A DNA stretch of 64,000 nucleotides from Hypoxylon rubiginosum (Eukaryota; Ascomycota; Sordariomycetes; Xylariales; Hypoxylaceae): assembly GCA_902806565.1 (NCBI GenBank), contig CADCXA010000032.1:496001-560000 (forward strand). Direction: 5' to 3'. The notes beneath the pieces are model-generated. The model was not told the origin of the DNA. It was given only the letters and a program-made list of their open reading frames with translations, and made no database searches. Shown here one piece after another: positions 24,891 to 37,226 of this stretch (its first letter is position 1; the number at the start of each line of letters is the position of its first letter). The translations under genes and the position numbers were made by a program.

Positions 24891-27800
24891 ATGGGACTCG
24901 AATCGAAAAAGGCTCCCCCGTTACCCGCCCCGACCGAGACCGAATCCCATCTTAGCACCCCTACCGAAGTTGCTCCCTCCGATGTGTCCAAGCCTGCCGA
25001 CGACGAAAGATCACATTATTCCCTCCCCGACGACGGAACCCCCGTCACAATTAAAACCCGTGGTCATAGGCCCAACCGCTCTCAGACTTCTCTGCTGATC
25101 GAATATTTCGAGGGCGGAAAGAACGGTAGTTCCGGCGGCTCGAGTTCCACTGAGCGCAAACCGAGCGTCCGTGTGCGCCTAACACCCTCCAAAACTCGAG
25201 GCAGAAACGACCACATTCAGATCACCGAGACGAAGAGTACGAGAAGATCGTCAAGGAAAGCAACCGCAAGCCCAGGTCTTGCCCGAAGTGAATTAGACAT
25301 GACAGACCCTGAAGACGCTAGAAGCATGAACTCATACGCTTCTGCCACCGAAGAGTCTAATGTCTCCCGAAACCCCATCGAGGTGGAGATTGACTCGAGA
25401 AGCCACCATCGCCGTCGAAAGGTTTCGAGTCCGCTAATACCAGCAGCCGACAGCAAGGTCTCGACGTCGTATCAACCGCCTAATATGTCCGATATTTCTG
25501 CTATCCCCAGCGACAGCTTTCTGGATGGTTCTGGCGGTGGTATTACATCGCTCGCTCTAAACGAGAAGCGCGCGAGAAGTCCAATACGCCGCGAGTCAGG
25601 TACGGGCGAGAAGGTGAACCGTAAAGTACGGAGTACTAGTCACGATCAGAGTGTGATGCAGAAAGCGGTTGAGAAGGCAAGCAAACCTGAGAGGAGACAT
25701 AAATCGAAGAGCAGGACGAGCAGCTCTGGGGATAAAGAAAATGAAAGACGCAGATCCAAGAGCAGTCATAAGGAATCTGTAGTCTCAGCCGCCGACTCTA
25801 GCGTTCTCTCGTCGCAAATGACGCCCAGCCACCGCTCTTACGATTCACATTCCTCTTCAAAAGTATCCATTAATAATCCCAAACTGCTCGAGACTGTCGA
25901 AGACGCAATCCGGCGACTCATCCTACCCGAGTTAGATGCTATCAAGAGAGAGCGAAGCCAACGGGAAACTCGGAGGAGTAAAGATCGAGAGTCTCTATCG
26001 AGCCTCACATCAGCATCTCGCGAGGAGCTCTCTGCTACGAGCAAACGGAAATCCGCCGACACTACTCAATCGACAAAGTCCAAAGACAGACGAGATAGAG
26101 AGGCTAGGAACGACCTGTCACCCCAGAGCAGCATCGAGCATGTATCTGTTGTTGAAGACGTCCAAGATGAGGATCTCACACCGCGCCGCGCCAAGATTAC
26201 AGACGCTGCCTTGGGTGCCGCCGTGGGCGCTGCTGTTGCTGGTGCCGCGTTACGGTCAAGATCTAGAGGCGACGAAAAGAGACAACGTAGGAGGAGACGT
26301 GCAGAGACGCCGAAGCGTGATAACGGAGACAGATACACTGATGATTACGAGGATGCCGAACACGAAGTGGTGCCCCCGATGCCACTCCAGAGCGAAATTA
26401 ACTCGTCCGATATGACGAGGAATTCAATATTATCAGCCGAAACAGACCGACCTCATTCTGCGACTGAAGAAATGACGCCACTTAAGGAGGTCACCAGAGG
26501 TATCGCTTCGATAGAATCCCTAGACAGAACTCCTACGCCGTCGAGATCACCCGAACGCACGCTTCAGCACTTAGGCGCTCAACATGCCAATATATCCCAT
26601 GGCGACCTGAAGGCTCTTCCTCGTAAAGGGAATGCAGAATATCAGGATGAGTATAGAACCGACGAATTCGGGAACCGGTACCTGATCCAGGACCAGGATG
26701 AATACGACGACGATTACGACGAGGCGGGCCATCTCTCCGAGCCTGGCATGTACGATGATGAGGCGAATATGCAATCATTCTACGGATCGCAAGACGTTCC
26801 AGCCCCGTTGCGCTACGTTCCCTATCAGCAGGAACGACGTGGTCTCAGTCCTATTCAGAGCGTGTCGGGCATCACGGAAGGAGAAAGTGATGTCCACGGC
26901 TACCGAGATTCGAGAATTGCACAGACAGCAAGCGAGCTGTCGTCTCCCGAAAAATCGGACCTTCATGACCTTCGCTCGCAAAGTTCCGTCCCTAGCAACT
27001 TGCGAAGCCGCGAATTTGCCGATGAGGCTAGCAGCGTGAGAAGTTCAGGTGTGGGCTATAATAGGAGTACCATGTATACCGACGATAGCGAACTGGATCA
27101 TGTGACTTCAGGACAAGCCGTTCACGTCGTTGGAGGAAACCCACAGATGGTAAATCCGAGCTTCGCTCCTGAGTCTGCTGTTGCATCCCTAGTCGAAGGT
27201 TCTCAGCTCGACCCCTCTGTCATGAGCGGATCTACGGGTGCTAGACAAGATTACCGTGACTCACAGGTGTCTTACGAAGCTAGTTCGAGGGGTGTAAGCC
27301 CAGCTAAGCGCTCCGTAGAGAGTCATCATGAAGCAGTTGACCAGCAACGCGAGCTTTCACCAGCCCAATCCAGGGAACGCGACCCGTCAACTACTTCGAG
27401 GGAGTTCACGGAATACGAGGTCAACGAATACGGGCAGAAAGTCCCTCAATCCCAGTACCGCAACTCTCCCACCGCCTCCGAGACTGCTATCACTAGCGTT
27501 GCACTCCAGCGAGCTGCTGCTGAAGCCCTGAAGCGGCAGACCGAGAGCCAGCGGAACCCCAATGTCGAAGCGAATGACGAAGAGTTCGTTGGTGAGGGTG
27601 TGGCTAGAAACCGATCCTTCAAGGAGCGAGCGAAGAACGGCTACCGGCCGGGAGCCACCCCACGCCACAGCGTCGATCGCCTATCCGATTATGACAATCC
27701 TAGGATGGCGGCTAGTGGTCTTCCAGACCTAGATCACCCTATGCCGGAGATTGGATATGGGTACGACGAGCAGACGCCCTCGATTGTTCAAGGGCCGCTT

Positions 27801-30327
27801 GGTGGACCCGAGCACGAAAGCGACGAGCAGTGGCCAGGAGACGCAACCCCAACTCGCGAAAGGACTTACGATTATGACAGAGCTGTGACGCCGAAAGCGA
27901 GCAAGCCAGATAACGGCCACGGCCTCGGAATCTCCGACGCGGCTGCAGGAGTTGCGTCCCACAGCCGACAACCCAGTCAGGAGCAAGACGACGAATGGCA
28001 GAGAACGTCAGGTGACCGTAAGAGAGACACCTTAGTTACAAACCCATATGAAGGAGCCAGCCCAATTGCCAATCTTCCCGGTTTGGATGGAAACATGTTA
28101 GGTGCACCTAGTTTTGGAGTGGAAACCTACCGAGGCGGCTTCCATACCGGCAGCCCTGGGTTAGCGGGTGGTGATGAAGGATACATCTCTTCGGCGCCAA
28201 ATGAGATTCGCGACGGAGCTAACGGAAAGGGTAAGGACATCGGACTTCTTAACCAACCCAACCTTGGCCCATCTGACGACCCATTCTACGCACCTAAGGA
28301 CGCCAGACACCTTGCAGGGCTTTCCCAAGCGATGGGGACGCCGCTTTACGATCCTGCTACTGGAACCGGTATCGACAGGATCCAATCCAAGGATATTATT
28401 GCTCTGATGGAACATGTAAGTACCTAATTCTTCTTATGTGGTGACTATGCTAACTTTGATTCAGCTTATGGTTCGCGATGCCCAACGAAGTGCTAGAGAC
28501 ACCGAGATTCTCGTCACCCTTGTTCGATCTGCAGCTGATATGCGTAACTCGTTCGAGGACATCAAGAAGATGTTGATCGACAGCGAAGATCTAATCATCA
28601 ACGAGGTCAAGGACAACACGGAGAAGACAGTCAAACGCCACTTGGGTGGTCCTCGGCCTTTCCCCGGGAGTGGGTCACGATCCATCCAAGGAGGTTCTCA
28701 AGCTGGTACCGAAGACGTAAACATGAAGAAGCGCAATCTCCTCCGACGAGCCCTCCAAGGTCTCAGCGCTAAAGGATCAAACGACCTTGGCAGGATAGAG
28801 GATTTGCTTAACCAGCTACTAAATGATGTTGATGTGCTTAAGCATCAGACCGCCGGCGGCCCAACGATGAGCACACGAGCTCAATCAATTGAGAATATTC
28901 AACCAGAAGTACAGTACGAGCAGGATCGAGGCTATGAGCCCGAGGGTCACGCTGGAACTTCGACTGCTAGTCATGCAAGCCAATCCGGACACCTGTCGAT
29001 ACCCCAATCCCGCGGAACGTCTTACCGGGCTGGCAACGAGCGAAAGTTTTCAGATCATCGCATCAGCACCGTTCCCGAAGACGAAGGGGAATACAACGAC
29101 CACCCCGTACCGTCAGCTAGTCAGTACGAGATGCACGGAGGAATGCTATCCCCCAGCGAAGAGAGGCCACGAGGTGGTTCGGTACCTCTTGGGACCCCAC
29201 CTCACAATACGTCGCAGACGCAGAATTATTCGATGAGCAACGAGAACACGCCTCGGACCGAAGAAAGCAAGAAGAACAAGTCTCGTGGTTCCTCCAGCTT
29301 CTTCCCCAAGATCTCGCGCTGGTCCGAGACAACGACATCTAGCATCGGACGAGTCTTCCGCGGTAGCGGTACATCCAAGAGACAAGACCCTCCTGAAGAA
29401 TTCCTACAACACCCTCCCTCTCGATCGGCTTCCGACCTCGGCAATTACGATCAGTTCCAGCAGCAGCCCGTGTACGAAAGCGACAAACTACACACGGGTT
29501 TCTCGGAGCAAAATCTCGCACCCCAAACGAATGAGGACGTGCCCGACACGGCTACGATACAACAAATGCAGCAGTCTCTCATGCAACAACCTCCCGCGCC
29601 GGCCACTTATGCTACTCCAGAGGATCCTAAATACCGGGCTCATCGCAATTCACTACTTCTACAACACCCGCAGCCCCGACCAGGACAAACGGAGCATTTC
29701 AGAACGTTGGAATCTTCGGCGCAGGAATACGATATGACAATGTCTCCAGGGTCTGCTCACTGGAATGGCTCAGTCACCTCGCTGAACAGGTTTCCCCCCC
29801 AGAACAGCAATCGATATAGCGATAACAGCGCGATGAACCAGGGTCACGGAGAAGAGTACCAATGGCAATCGATGACCTCGCCCAGCCCGCAGGGACCACC
29901 GCGGCCCCCTAAAGAGCCGCTGGATGACCAATCTACGGCGTTCACGCAGACACCTCCTCAGCACGAGAGGGTGAACAAGCTACAAAAGAAGCACAGCCCG
30001 TTACCATACCACAGCGTCGAGAGCGGTTATGGTACGGCTACGGCAACACATGCTGGAAGCTACCACTCGGGTAGCCCCAAGTTCGAGAACAGGAATCTTA
30101 GTGGAGCATTAGGAGTTCCCACGCGAAGGCCCAGCGGACCTAGAGCAATGACCCCTAGTCGAGGTAGCGACGACGGGGAGAGGGAAGAGAGACGACAGAA
30201 GAGGAGTAAGTCATTTCGTATCTACACATAAACCGGAAACTTTGAGTTGCTAACAGTCATCACAGATACATTTGGCACGGTGGCTAGCCCCTCTAGTGTC
30301 GTCAGTCAAGAATCCGAGACCTTTTAG
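24891..30327 (+). CDS. Large intrinsically disordered fungal protein, 1775 aa
   Basis: Exons 24891-28415, 28465-30205 and 30266-30327 join in frame (introns 49 and 60 nt). I do not recognise the family. The protein is rich in Ser, Arg, Glu and Gln. Visible segments are: a conserved-looking N-terminal block around residues 45-115 (SQTSLLIEYFEGGK, KPSVRVRLTPSK), basic Arg/Ser stretches, a possible helix PKLLETVEDAIRRLILPELD near 330, an Ala/Gly zipper DAALGAAVGAAVAGAALR at about 438-455 flanked by basic residues, an acidic Tyr/Asp part (YDDDYDEAGH), and near the second exon a helical block (DAQRSARDTEILVTLVRSAA..DIKKMLIDSEDLIINEVKDN) that looks like coiled coil. Scaffold-type roles (septal pore, Woronin-body tether, cell cortex) would fit the composition but nothing shows which. 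Start ATG at 24891 follows a long CT-rich leader. Confidence 0.75.
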
Positions 30328-30396
30328 TTGAAGCGCTCTCAGAGACTTGACGTGATACTGCCGACGTCGCCTTTTCAAGTTCGTTTCGAAGAATTC

Positions 30397-30420
30397 GATG
30401 GATGAATGAATGAATGAATG
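30397..30420. repeat. GAAT microsatellite
   Basis: GATG GATG AATG AATG AATG AATG, a tetranucleotide run in the 3' flank of the large gene. Confidence 0.7.
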
Positions 30421-31549
30421 CCACGGTTGGTTATCATGCGGCTGCTGGGTGGCCGCCTCCCCCTGTAGATATAATAAGTGCCCTTCACAAGGCGAATTGG
30501 ACTTGGTACAACATTGACGGGCGTGGGTTAGTCTCCTTCCCCGCCCTCGCATTCTTGTTATTATAGATTAGGACGCAAGGAGAAAAAGAAGAGGGTCGGT
30601 GTTCGCGTTCCATTATTTTTAGTCGGTGAGCTCGAATCAAAAACATGGCATGGTATGGCATGGCATGGCATCATCTTGTATTCTCGGAGGTAGCAACGTT
30701 TGTTTGGTCGAGGGCGATATGGTGGAGTTGAGTTAGCACGGGAGAGAGATACCAAGGGGAAGATGAGGAGTTGATATTCATCCTAGGCGAAGATAAGCTA
30801 AACGAAGTTCCTCTTCTCGCGATGTATTATGAATTAACTTATCATTGTTAAAGTGAATCGTGTTGAGCAATTAGAAATGTGTGATTAGCAGGCGTCGATG
30901 GTCACACTTGATGCCGTCTCAATAGTCGACTAGCCATCCAGTCTAAGAGGACTGAACTTAAACACTTTCAGTAGATGGAAGGTGAAAATTAGTTAGATAT
31001 CAGGACTATAGGGAGCCCAATCTATAATTTGTCTTCGTCCCTTTACCTCATCCTCGTCTATTATCCCCCTTTTTTCTCGGGAATAGGTTATAGTCCGTCT
31101 TACCGACTTATCTCAGAAGCATGACAACAACCTATACTAATAGACCCTTACGGCCTGGTCCGTCGGAGATGGGATGTTAAGTAGACTGCGTCTGGATCGA
31201 TCATGGGTGTGCGTGTGTTTATGACCGGATATCCAGCCGTATAGCCGTTTAAATCCGGCGCCATCAACCTTGGTAACTCTAACCCGGTCATCGAAGACTA
31301 GACCAACGAGGTGTACGGGATTCGGTTCCCATTACCGATTGGCCACTCAGTATGAACATCCAACAAGAGTTTAATGCTTGAAATAGCCTTGCTGCGAGTT
31401 GAATGATGTATGAGCTAGACGACGCCAACATACCTTCATCGGTATGGCATATAAGAATCGGCCAGTCCTCCAAAAAAAAAAAAACTCAACATATCACGCT
31501 CAGATCATCGTGCTATTAATATCATTTCGAGATCATCTTCTCTGACTCA

Positions 31550-31559
31550 GCTATAAATC
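31550..31559 (+). promoter_or_regulatory. TATA box of the MDR reductase gene
   Basis: GCTATAAATC about 50 bp upstream of the ATG at 31603, followed by a C/T/A-rich leader. Confidence 0.55.
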
Positions 31560-31602
31560 TACACACTTCTCTCAACATTCATCGCTGCCCAAACTCCGAA
31601 AA

Positions 31603-32670
31603 ATGTCTGCTATCAACCGCGTCTTCTGGCAAGACAAAGTCGGCGTACCGTCCGTCATCCGCGAGGGCCCCATCCCCTCCCAGGTCGGCGACGGCGAGCT
31701 GCTCATCAGGGTGCGCGCGTGGGCCATGAACCCCGTCAACGCGTACCTCCAGACCGTCGCCCTCCCCTTCTTCCGGTACCCGTCGATCCCCGGCGAGGAC
31801 GTATCCGGCACCGTCGAGCTCGTCGGGTCCGCGGTAGCCGCCGCCTCCAAGTTCAAGGTGGGCGACCGCGTCGCCGGCCTGGCCCTCGGCGCCTTGGGCG
31901 GCGGCGGGACCGACCGCGGCGGGTTCCAGGACTTCGTCGTGCTGGACGCGGCCATGGCGTACCGGGTCCCGGACGCGCTGTCCTTCGCCGAGGCGTCCGT
32001 GTTCCCGCTGTGCATCGCGACGGCCGCGCACGCCCTGTTCTCCAAGGACTTCCTGGGGCTGCCGTACCCGCAGGCGGCGGCGGCGGCGGCCCCCGCTACT
32101 ACCGGCAAGTCGGTGCTGGTCTGGGGCGGCGCGTCGGCCGTCGGCTGCAACGCGATCCAGATGGCGCGGGCGGCGGGCTTCGAGGTCGTGACGACGTGCT
32201 CGCCGCGCAACTACGAGTACGTCCGGGCTCTCGGCGCCGCCAAGGTATTCGACTACACCTCGGCCACGGTAGTCGACGACGTGGCGGCGGAACTCGACAG
32301 GGGCGGCGCGTGCGCGGGCATCTTCCAGGCGGCGGGCCCGTTCGACGCCGTGGCGCCGTGCTGCGCGGTCGCGCACCGGTCCCGGCAGGACCTGTTCGTG
32401 GCGTGCGCGAACGCGGTGCCCGGGGACGCGGTGCCCGAGGGCGTACGGGCGCGGATGGTGCTTAGTGTGGATGATACGAGGCCCGCGTACTACGACACGA
32501 CGTCCGTCATCTTCGGGGGGTTCCTGCCGGAGGCCCTGGCGAGCGGCGGGTATAAGGTGGCGCCGAGGCCCGAGGTCGTGTCCCGCGCGGGGGTGGACGG
32601 GATACAGGAGGCGCTGGATATTCTGAGGGAGGGGGTCTCGGCGAAGAAGATTGTTGTTGTTGATGAGTGA
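31603..32670 (+). CDS. Zinc-independent medium-chain dehydrogenase/reductase, 355 aa
   Basis: Single exon. N-terminal GroES-like part: VRAWAMNPVNAYLQ, IPGEDVSGTVELVGS and FKVGDRVAGLALG, as in quinone- and trans-enoyl-reductase-type MDR proteins. The nucleotide-binding half has SVLVWGGASAVGCNAIQMA (a GxxxxxG variant typical of NADPH-dependent members) and ends with IQEALDILREGVSAKKIVV. The structural and catalytic zinc cysteines of classical alcohol dehydrogenases are missing. It should reduce an enoyl, quinone or carbonyl substrate in the cytosol with NADPH. GC content is clearly higher than in all neighbours (third positions nearly all G/C), which also creates long antisense ORFs. It resembles fungal 'zinc-binding alcohol dehydrogenase domain' proteins of toxin-like clusters, but stands alone here. 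Confidence 0.88.
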   Translation: MSAINRVFWQDKVGVPSVIREGPIPSQVGDGELLIRVRAWAMNPVNAYLQTVALPFFRYPSIPGEDVSGTVELVGSAVAAASKFKVGDRVAGLALGALGGGGTDRGGFQDFVVLDAAMAYRVPDALSFAEASVFPLCIATAAHALFSKDFLGLPYPQAAAAAAPATTGKSVLVWGGASAVGCNAIQMARAAGFEVVTTCSPRNYEYVRALGAAKVFDYTSATVVDDVAAELDRGGACAGIFQAAGPFDAVAPCCAVAHRSRQDLFVACANAVPGDAVPEGVRARMVLSVDDTRPAYYDTTSVIFGGFLPEALASGGYKVAPRPEVVSRAGVDGIQEALDILREGVSAKKIVVVDE

Positions 32671-33409
32671 GGTGTGGAAAGGGGTGGGGTGAGAGTTGGG
32701 ATTCAAGGATTGGTGCCGTTCGTAGGCTGGGAGAATCGTTTACATATTTTAACATGGCTGTCCGGCCGTGGTAATTCTTGGTGTTAGGCACGGAGGGAGT
32801 GTTTGATAATATATTCTAAAATCAGATATAGGTACATACAAACTACGTAGACTGATGAATCCTCTTGAAGTTTCACGTCCCCTTTCTCTGTTGTCATTTT
32901 ATTTCGAATCTTATGAAATTACCCTACGATTACCCTACGATAAACCTCTTAAGCGAGCTCAGACCAGAATGAGCCACAGGACTTTTGAGAGCGCGTTCCG
33001 AAACAGATGTTGGTTCTATCGATGCGGCTGCAGCCCATAGAACAGGGGTAATTCCTAACCGCTCGGGGTGTCTCTTACTAAGTGAACGAGACATATCACA
33101 TATCACACCGGCTGGGGCTGAAAACTGACATCTAAGTTTCAGCTGTCCTATATTTAGACTATTGCCCTTGACCGGTCTGCGGAACTCCGTCCTCCCCTCC
33201 CCCCTAGAGGCTCGATTGCCAGCCTTTTATGTTTTTCTGATAAGTCTCTCGACCAACGCGTATACGCACATAATACCACTGTCCTTGGCATTGGCCTCCA
33301 CATCAGATAAAAAATAATTTAAATTCCTTGGTATCGCATCGTGAGACCTGGCATCCATCTGTTGTTTATGATAGCGTCCGTCTTCTCTAGGTTAGCAATA
33401 TTTCCTGAA
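32671..33409. other. Spacer upstream of the dynamin gene
   Basis: No gene seen; AT-rich sequence just before the ATG at 33410. Confidence 0.5.
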
Positions 33410-36199
33410 ATGGACAGTGTTTCTCTCGATCCTACGGCTCTGGGGCAGCTACATGGAGAACAAAAGGCTCTCCTAGATGCCATCGACAATCTACGAAAGC
33501 ATGGTATAGACCGCTTCGTCGACCTTCCTCAGATTATTGTTGTTGGCGATCAGTCCTCTGGGAAAAGTTCCGTGCTCGAGGCCATCTCACGAGTGCGCTT
33601 TCCCGTCAAGGATGGACTATGCACGAGGTTCGCGACGGAGTTAGTCCTTCGCACTGACAGTCGCACCAAAGTTGATCTTCAAATCCTACCATCCGAGACT
33701 TCTAAAAAGGGAGCACATTCGTTCGAAGAAAAGTCATTCAATAAGGAAGAGCTGCCTCGAATCATCGAGAAGGCCAAGAAGGTGATGCTGGGAGATGACT
33801 CCGGCTTTTCGGAAGACGTTCTCAGGATCGAAATAAGCGGTCCCGATGTACCCCATCTAACACTGGTCGACTTACCCGGGTTCTACCATGGCGAAGACGA
33901 GAACCAATCCGCTGCTGGCCGTGACGTCGTGGATCGATTGGCAGAGCGGTATATGGCGCGGAAGAACAGCATCATCTTGGCTATCGTCTCAGCCCGCAAC
34001 CAAGTCGTGATGCAAAAAGTTCTGTCCAAGGTCAAACAACACGACAAAAAGAAAGAAAGGACTCTGGGAGTCATCACGAAGCCCGATACCCTACCGTCTG
34101 GTTCTCAGGACGAAGAGAACTTTGTCCGGCTGGCCAGAAATCTCGACAAATCACACGAATTATCTTTGGGATGGCATGTGCTTCGCAATCGAGGCGAAGC
34201 AGAAATTTCGGATACGGATCAGCAAAGAGATAGAAGGGAACAAGAGTTTTTCGAAGCAGGACTCTGGTCGGCTGTGCCATCGAAGAATCGGGGCGTAGAA
34301 TCTCTCCGCAAAAAGCTCAGTGGTATTCTCTTGGGGCATGTCAAACACAGCCTCCCAAGTCTTATCAGCAGCATAGAGAACGGTGTCAACGATCGTACAA
34401 CAAGGTTGGACCGCCTCGGTGAACCAAGGTCGGAGATAAGAGAACTGCGGATGCATCTCAACAAGATCGCTTCCCAATTCCACATTTTGTGTTCACGAGC
34501 AATCGAGGGGAACTACGCAGATGACTTTTTCGGAGGGTTGTACTATGAGAATGGAACACAAATGGATAACGACGACAAGATCAAAAGATTTCGAGCCCTT
34601 GCGCGCAACCTCAACCGCACATTCGCCTATGTCCTAGAAACCAGAGGCTCGAGACGTGTTATCCTCCGGAAGGATGAAGCTGCGGGATTCAGGCCACAGG
34701 TAACCTTGTCGAAACCTATCCAAAGACTGGCCGACAGCTACCTATTTCAATACCCAGGTTTTGTCCAATTCAAAGACATCACATCGGAGCTCGAGTCTCT
34801 GTCATCTTATAATCAGGGTAACGAGTTCCCTGGGACGTCGAATGACCGCTTGGCCGTAAAGCTTTTCCAAGATCAGTCCAAGCCTTGGGAGGCAATTGCG
34901 CGCCGCCATATCGAACTGGTTTCCTACTACGCCAAAGTATTCGTCGAGAAGCTCATGGATTACATCGTCAATCCGGACGAAGGCACTCTTGCAGCTATTC
35001 TCTCAGATATTATAGACCCATTCTTCGAGCAGAGGTCCTCTCTTCTCGAATCCAAGCTGCAGGAACTTCTATATCACTATAAAAGCGGTTACCCACAGCC
35101 TCTGGACTCCGAATTCAGAACCCTCCTTACCCAGAGACGCCAAAAGAACCCTGACACGGATGAAATTAGAGACTTGGTAGCCAGCCGACCGGAATTATTC
35201 ACCGAGGAAGGGCGCGCGAAATTCGGGCCGGGAGACTTATTGAAACGTCAAAGTGAATTTGGAGTCGAGAGTCTAATTGACAAAGCCGAGACCTACTACC
35301 AAGTAAGGATACCTAAGTGTCTACCTATTCTCTGGATTATATTACCAGCACTAACTCTTCTCTCAGATGTCACTTCGAACCTTTACTGACAACGTGATAG
35401 TCTTGGCCATCGAGAATGTCCTCATTAAGGATCTGCCCTCTATCTTCACGACAGAGCGGGTCAATCAGATGGAGGACGAAGAGCTCCAGCGACTCGCATC
35501 AGAATCGCCCGAAGTCCAAGCGGACCGCGAGGAGCTTCAGAAAGAGTTGGATGATTTGAAGAAGGGGCTCCAGATCTGCAACAAGTTCAAGCAGCGGGAG
35601 AGTACTTACGGAGGTTAGTAGGCCATCGCTTCTCATACCAATCTTACTAATTTTGAATTCAAGCTGCCTCTTCAACCTTATCCGAGCCATACAAGCTTCC
35701 AACAGCTAGCAACACAAAAAGCAAGCCCATGACAAGGCCCTTCCCGACTGCGGACATGCCCTTCAGGACACCAATCAAGGATGCCATATCCAGCAGTAAC
35801 TTTACCGGTACTTCAAGCCTATCCTCTACTCCGGGCTTCCCACTCTCAGGGAACGCACCAACATCTTCTGGGCTCAAGTTCGGGGGGCAAAATACCGGTG
35901 AGAACAGCAGCAAAGGAGCGTTTGGAAGCTCCTTTGGGACCCCTTCTGGGGGCTCCGGAACCGCTCCTAGTCTCTTTAGCACTCCTGCGAGTACGCCGCC
36001 GCCTGCATTTGGGGGCTCAACACTATTTAAGAGTGCTTCACCGTTCTCAGGAGCCAAAAATGGAGTAGAGTCGGATAATAAACCTCCGACATTTGACATC
36101 TTCGGTGCACCGCCTAACAACCCAGATAAGTGTGCGATCCCCCTAAGCTACGAGCCTCTACTGCCAACAAGAACTAACTATGTTGGTTGCCAGGATTAG
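33410..36199 (+). CDS. Dynamin-family GTPase with FG-rich C-terminal tail, 891 aa
   Basis: Exons 33410-35302, 35367-35613 and 35664-36199 join in frame. The first ATG in frame is at 33410 (MDSVSLDPTALGQLH), the usual beginning of fungal dynamin-like proteins. The GTPase has G1 GDQSSGKSS, the switch-I Thr in LCTRFAT, G3 DLPG and G4 TKPD. A dynamin middle/stalk region follows, and exon 2 encodes the GTPase effector domain (VIVLAIENVLIKDLP..LASESPEVQADREELQK). The third exon adds about 178 residues of Gly/Ser/Phe/Thr-rich sequence with five FG dipeptides (KFGG, AFGS, SFGT, AFGG, IFGA), like FG nucleoporins. Fungal Mx-like dynamins of this group have unknown roles; the tail may bring it to nuclear pores or transport receptors. 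A further 3' intron (donor near 36128) cannot be excluded. Confidence 0.88.
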
Positions 36200-37226
36200 A
36201 CTGGAGTCCTCTTAGGGGCTCAGTTGCTCCTACAGTTGGGCCTCATGAGGAGAAAGACCAGACAGGAAGATATTTATATTCATCTCAACACATTTGCTTC
36301 TCGGCGCCGTATGATAAATTCTCTCCGGAAGAGTTGAGGCTTCAGAAGCAACAGGTTGTAGGTTAAGTTTCCATAATCTTTGAGGCTTGCACGACGATGT
36401 AGCTGCAACTTTCATTTGTTTCTTTCCTAGACGTTCCTTTGCTATACGTATGGAATTTCACACTTCGTCATGGGAAGGGCCATTATATACTACTTGATAC
36501 TTAGGCGCTTATAAATGTCAATTCTTAATCTTCCATTTATCAATATTTCCCGAGTTGAACTTAAGGCATTTCCCCCTTTTCCCGTAGAGCCCCCTACTTG
36601 TGTACGTACCTCGGTAATTTGTAGCATTGTTGGATAGATCCCGCCTCACTAGACGACATATCTCAGAACTTTTGACTCACCACTACGTCAACAAGATTCG
36701 TAGCTATCAGCCGTACTTGTGATGCATAATGAGAGAGCCTATATGCTAGAAGAGATTCAGATCAATTTACTATGGGTATAACGTTAGCAGCGGGATTCGG
36801 AGGCGTCCCCACCAAGCCGCCGACGGCACATGATGCTACCGGTAATCGAATCGACTTGATCATGGTAATCTTCCGAGCTATCACCAGTTAACCGGAGCTA
36901 ATGGCTGCGGTGTTAGGTACCTACCTGGTAATAGCAAGCAGGAGCCGGATTTAATGCGGCATCGGACTTGTGGGTCGTCGGGCCGGACGTAAGACATTGC
37001 CTAAACGAGTAAATTGTCAACATGTAGTCGACAGACCGGGGTATTGAATGGCGGAGATACGGGTTACGTTGGGTTACAGCGGGGTGTGGTAGAATACCGT
37101 GCCATGGCTACTACACACCTACACACCTACGCACCACGGTTGTAGAGGATAGCTTATTTTCACGTTTCGCAGCCTTAAGCGGGATTAACGAAATTGACAC
37201 ACGCTTATTACACTTACCCAACTATT
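36200..37226. other. Spacer, no gene recognised
   Basis: No domain-bearing ORF. A TAGGTACCTACCT palindrome lies near 36915. Confidence 0.5.

Larger units (their letters stand above)
30328..31602. other. Spacer with short tandem repeats
   Basis: Includes (GAAT)n at 30397-30420, an imperfect GGCAT pentamer run at 30644-30672 and a poly-A tract near 31471. The 3' end is the promoter of the reductase gene. No other gene is seen. Confidence 0.5.

Noticed and set aside
31130..31220. 5S rRNA-like stretch
   Set aside because: Only a few bases resemble the 5S conserved core and no stems close.
31719..32465. Plus-strand ORF of 248 aa in another frame of the MDR gene
   Set aside because: Arg/Gly-rich shadow with no known domain.
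31579..32706. Minus-strand ORF of 375 aa opposite the MDR gene
   Set aside because: Arg/Pro/Ala-rich shadow made by the high third-position GC; no domain.
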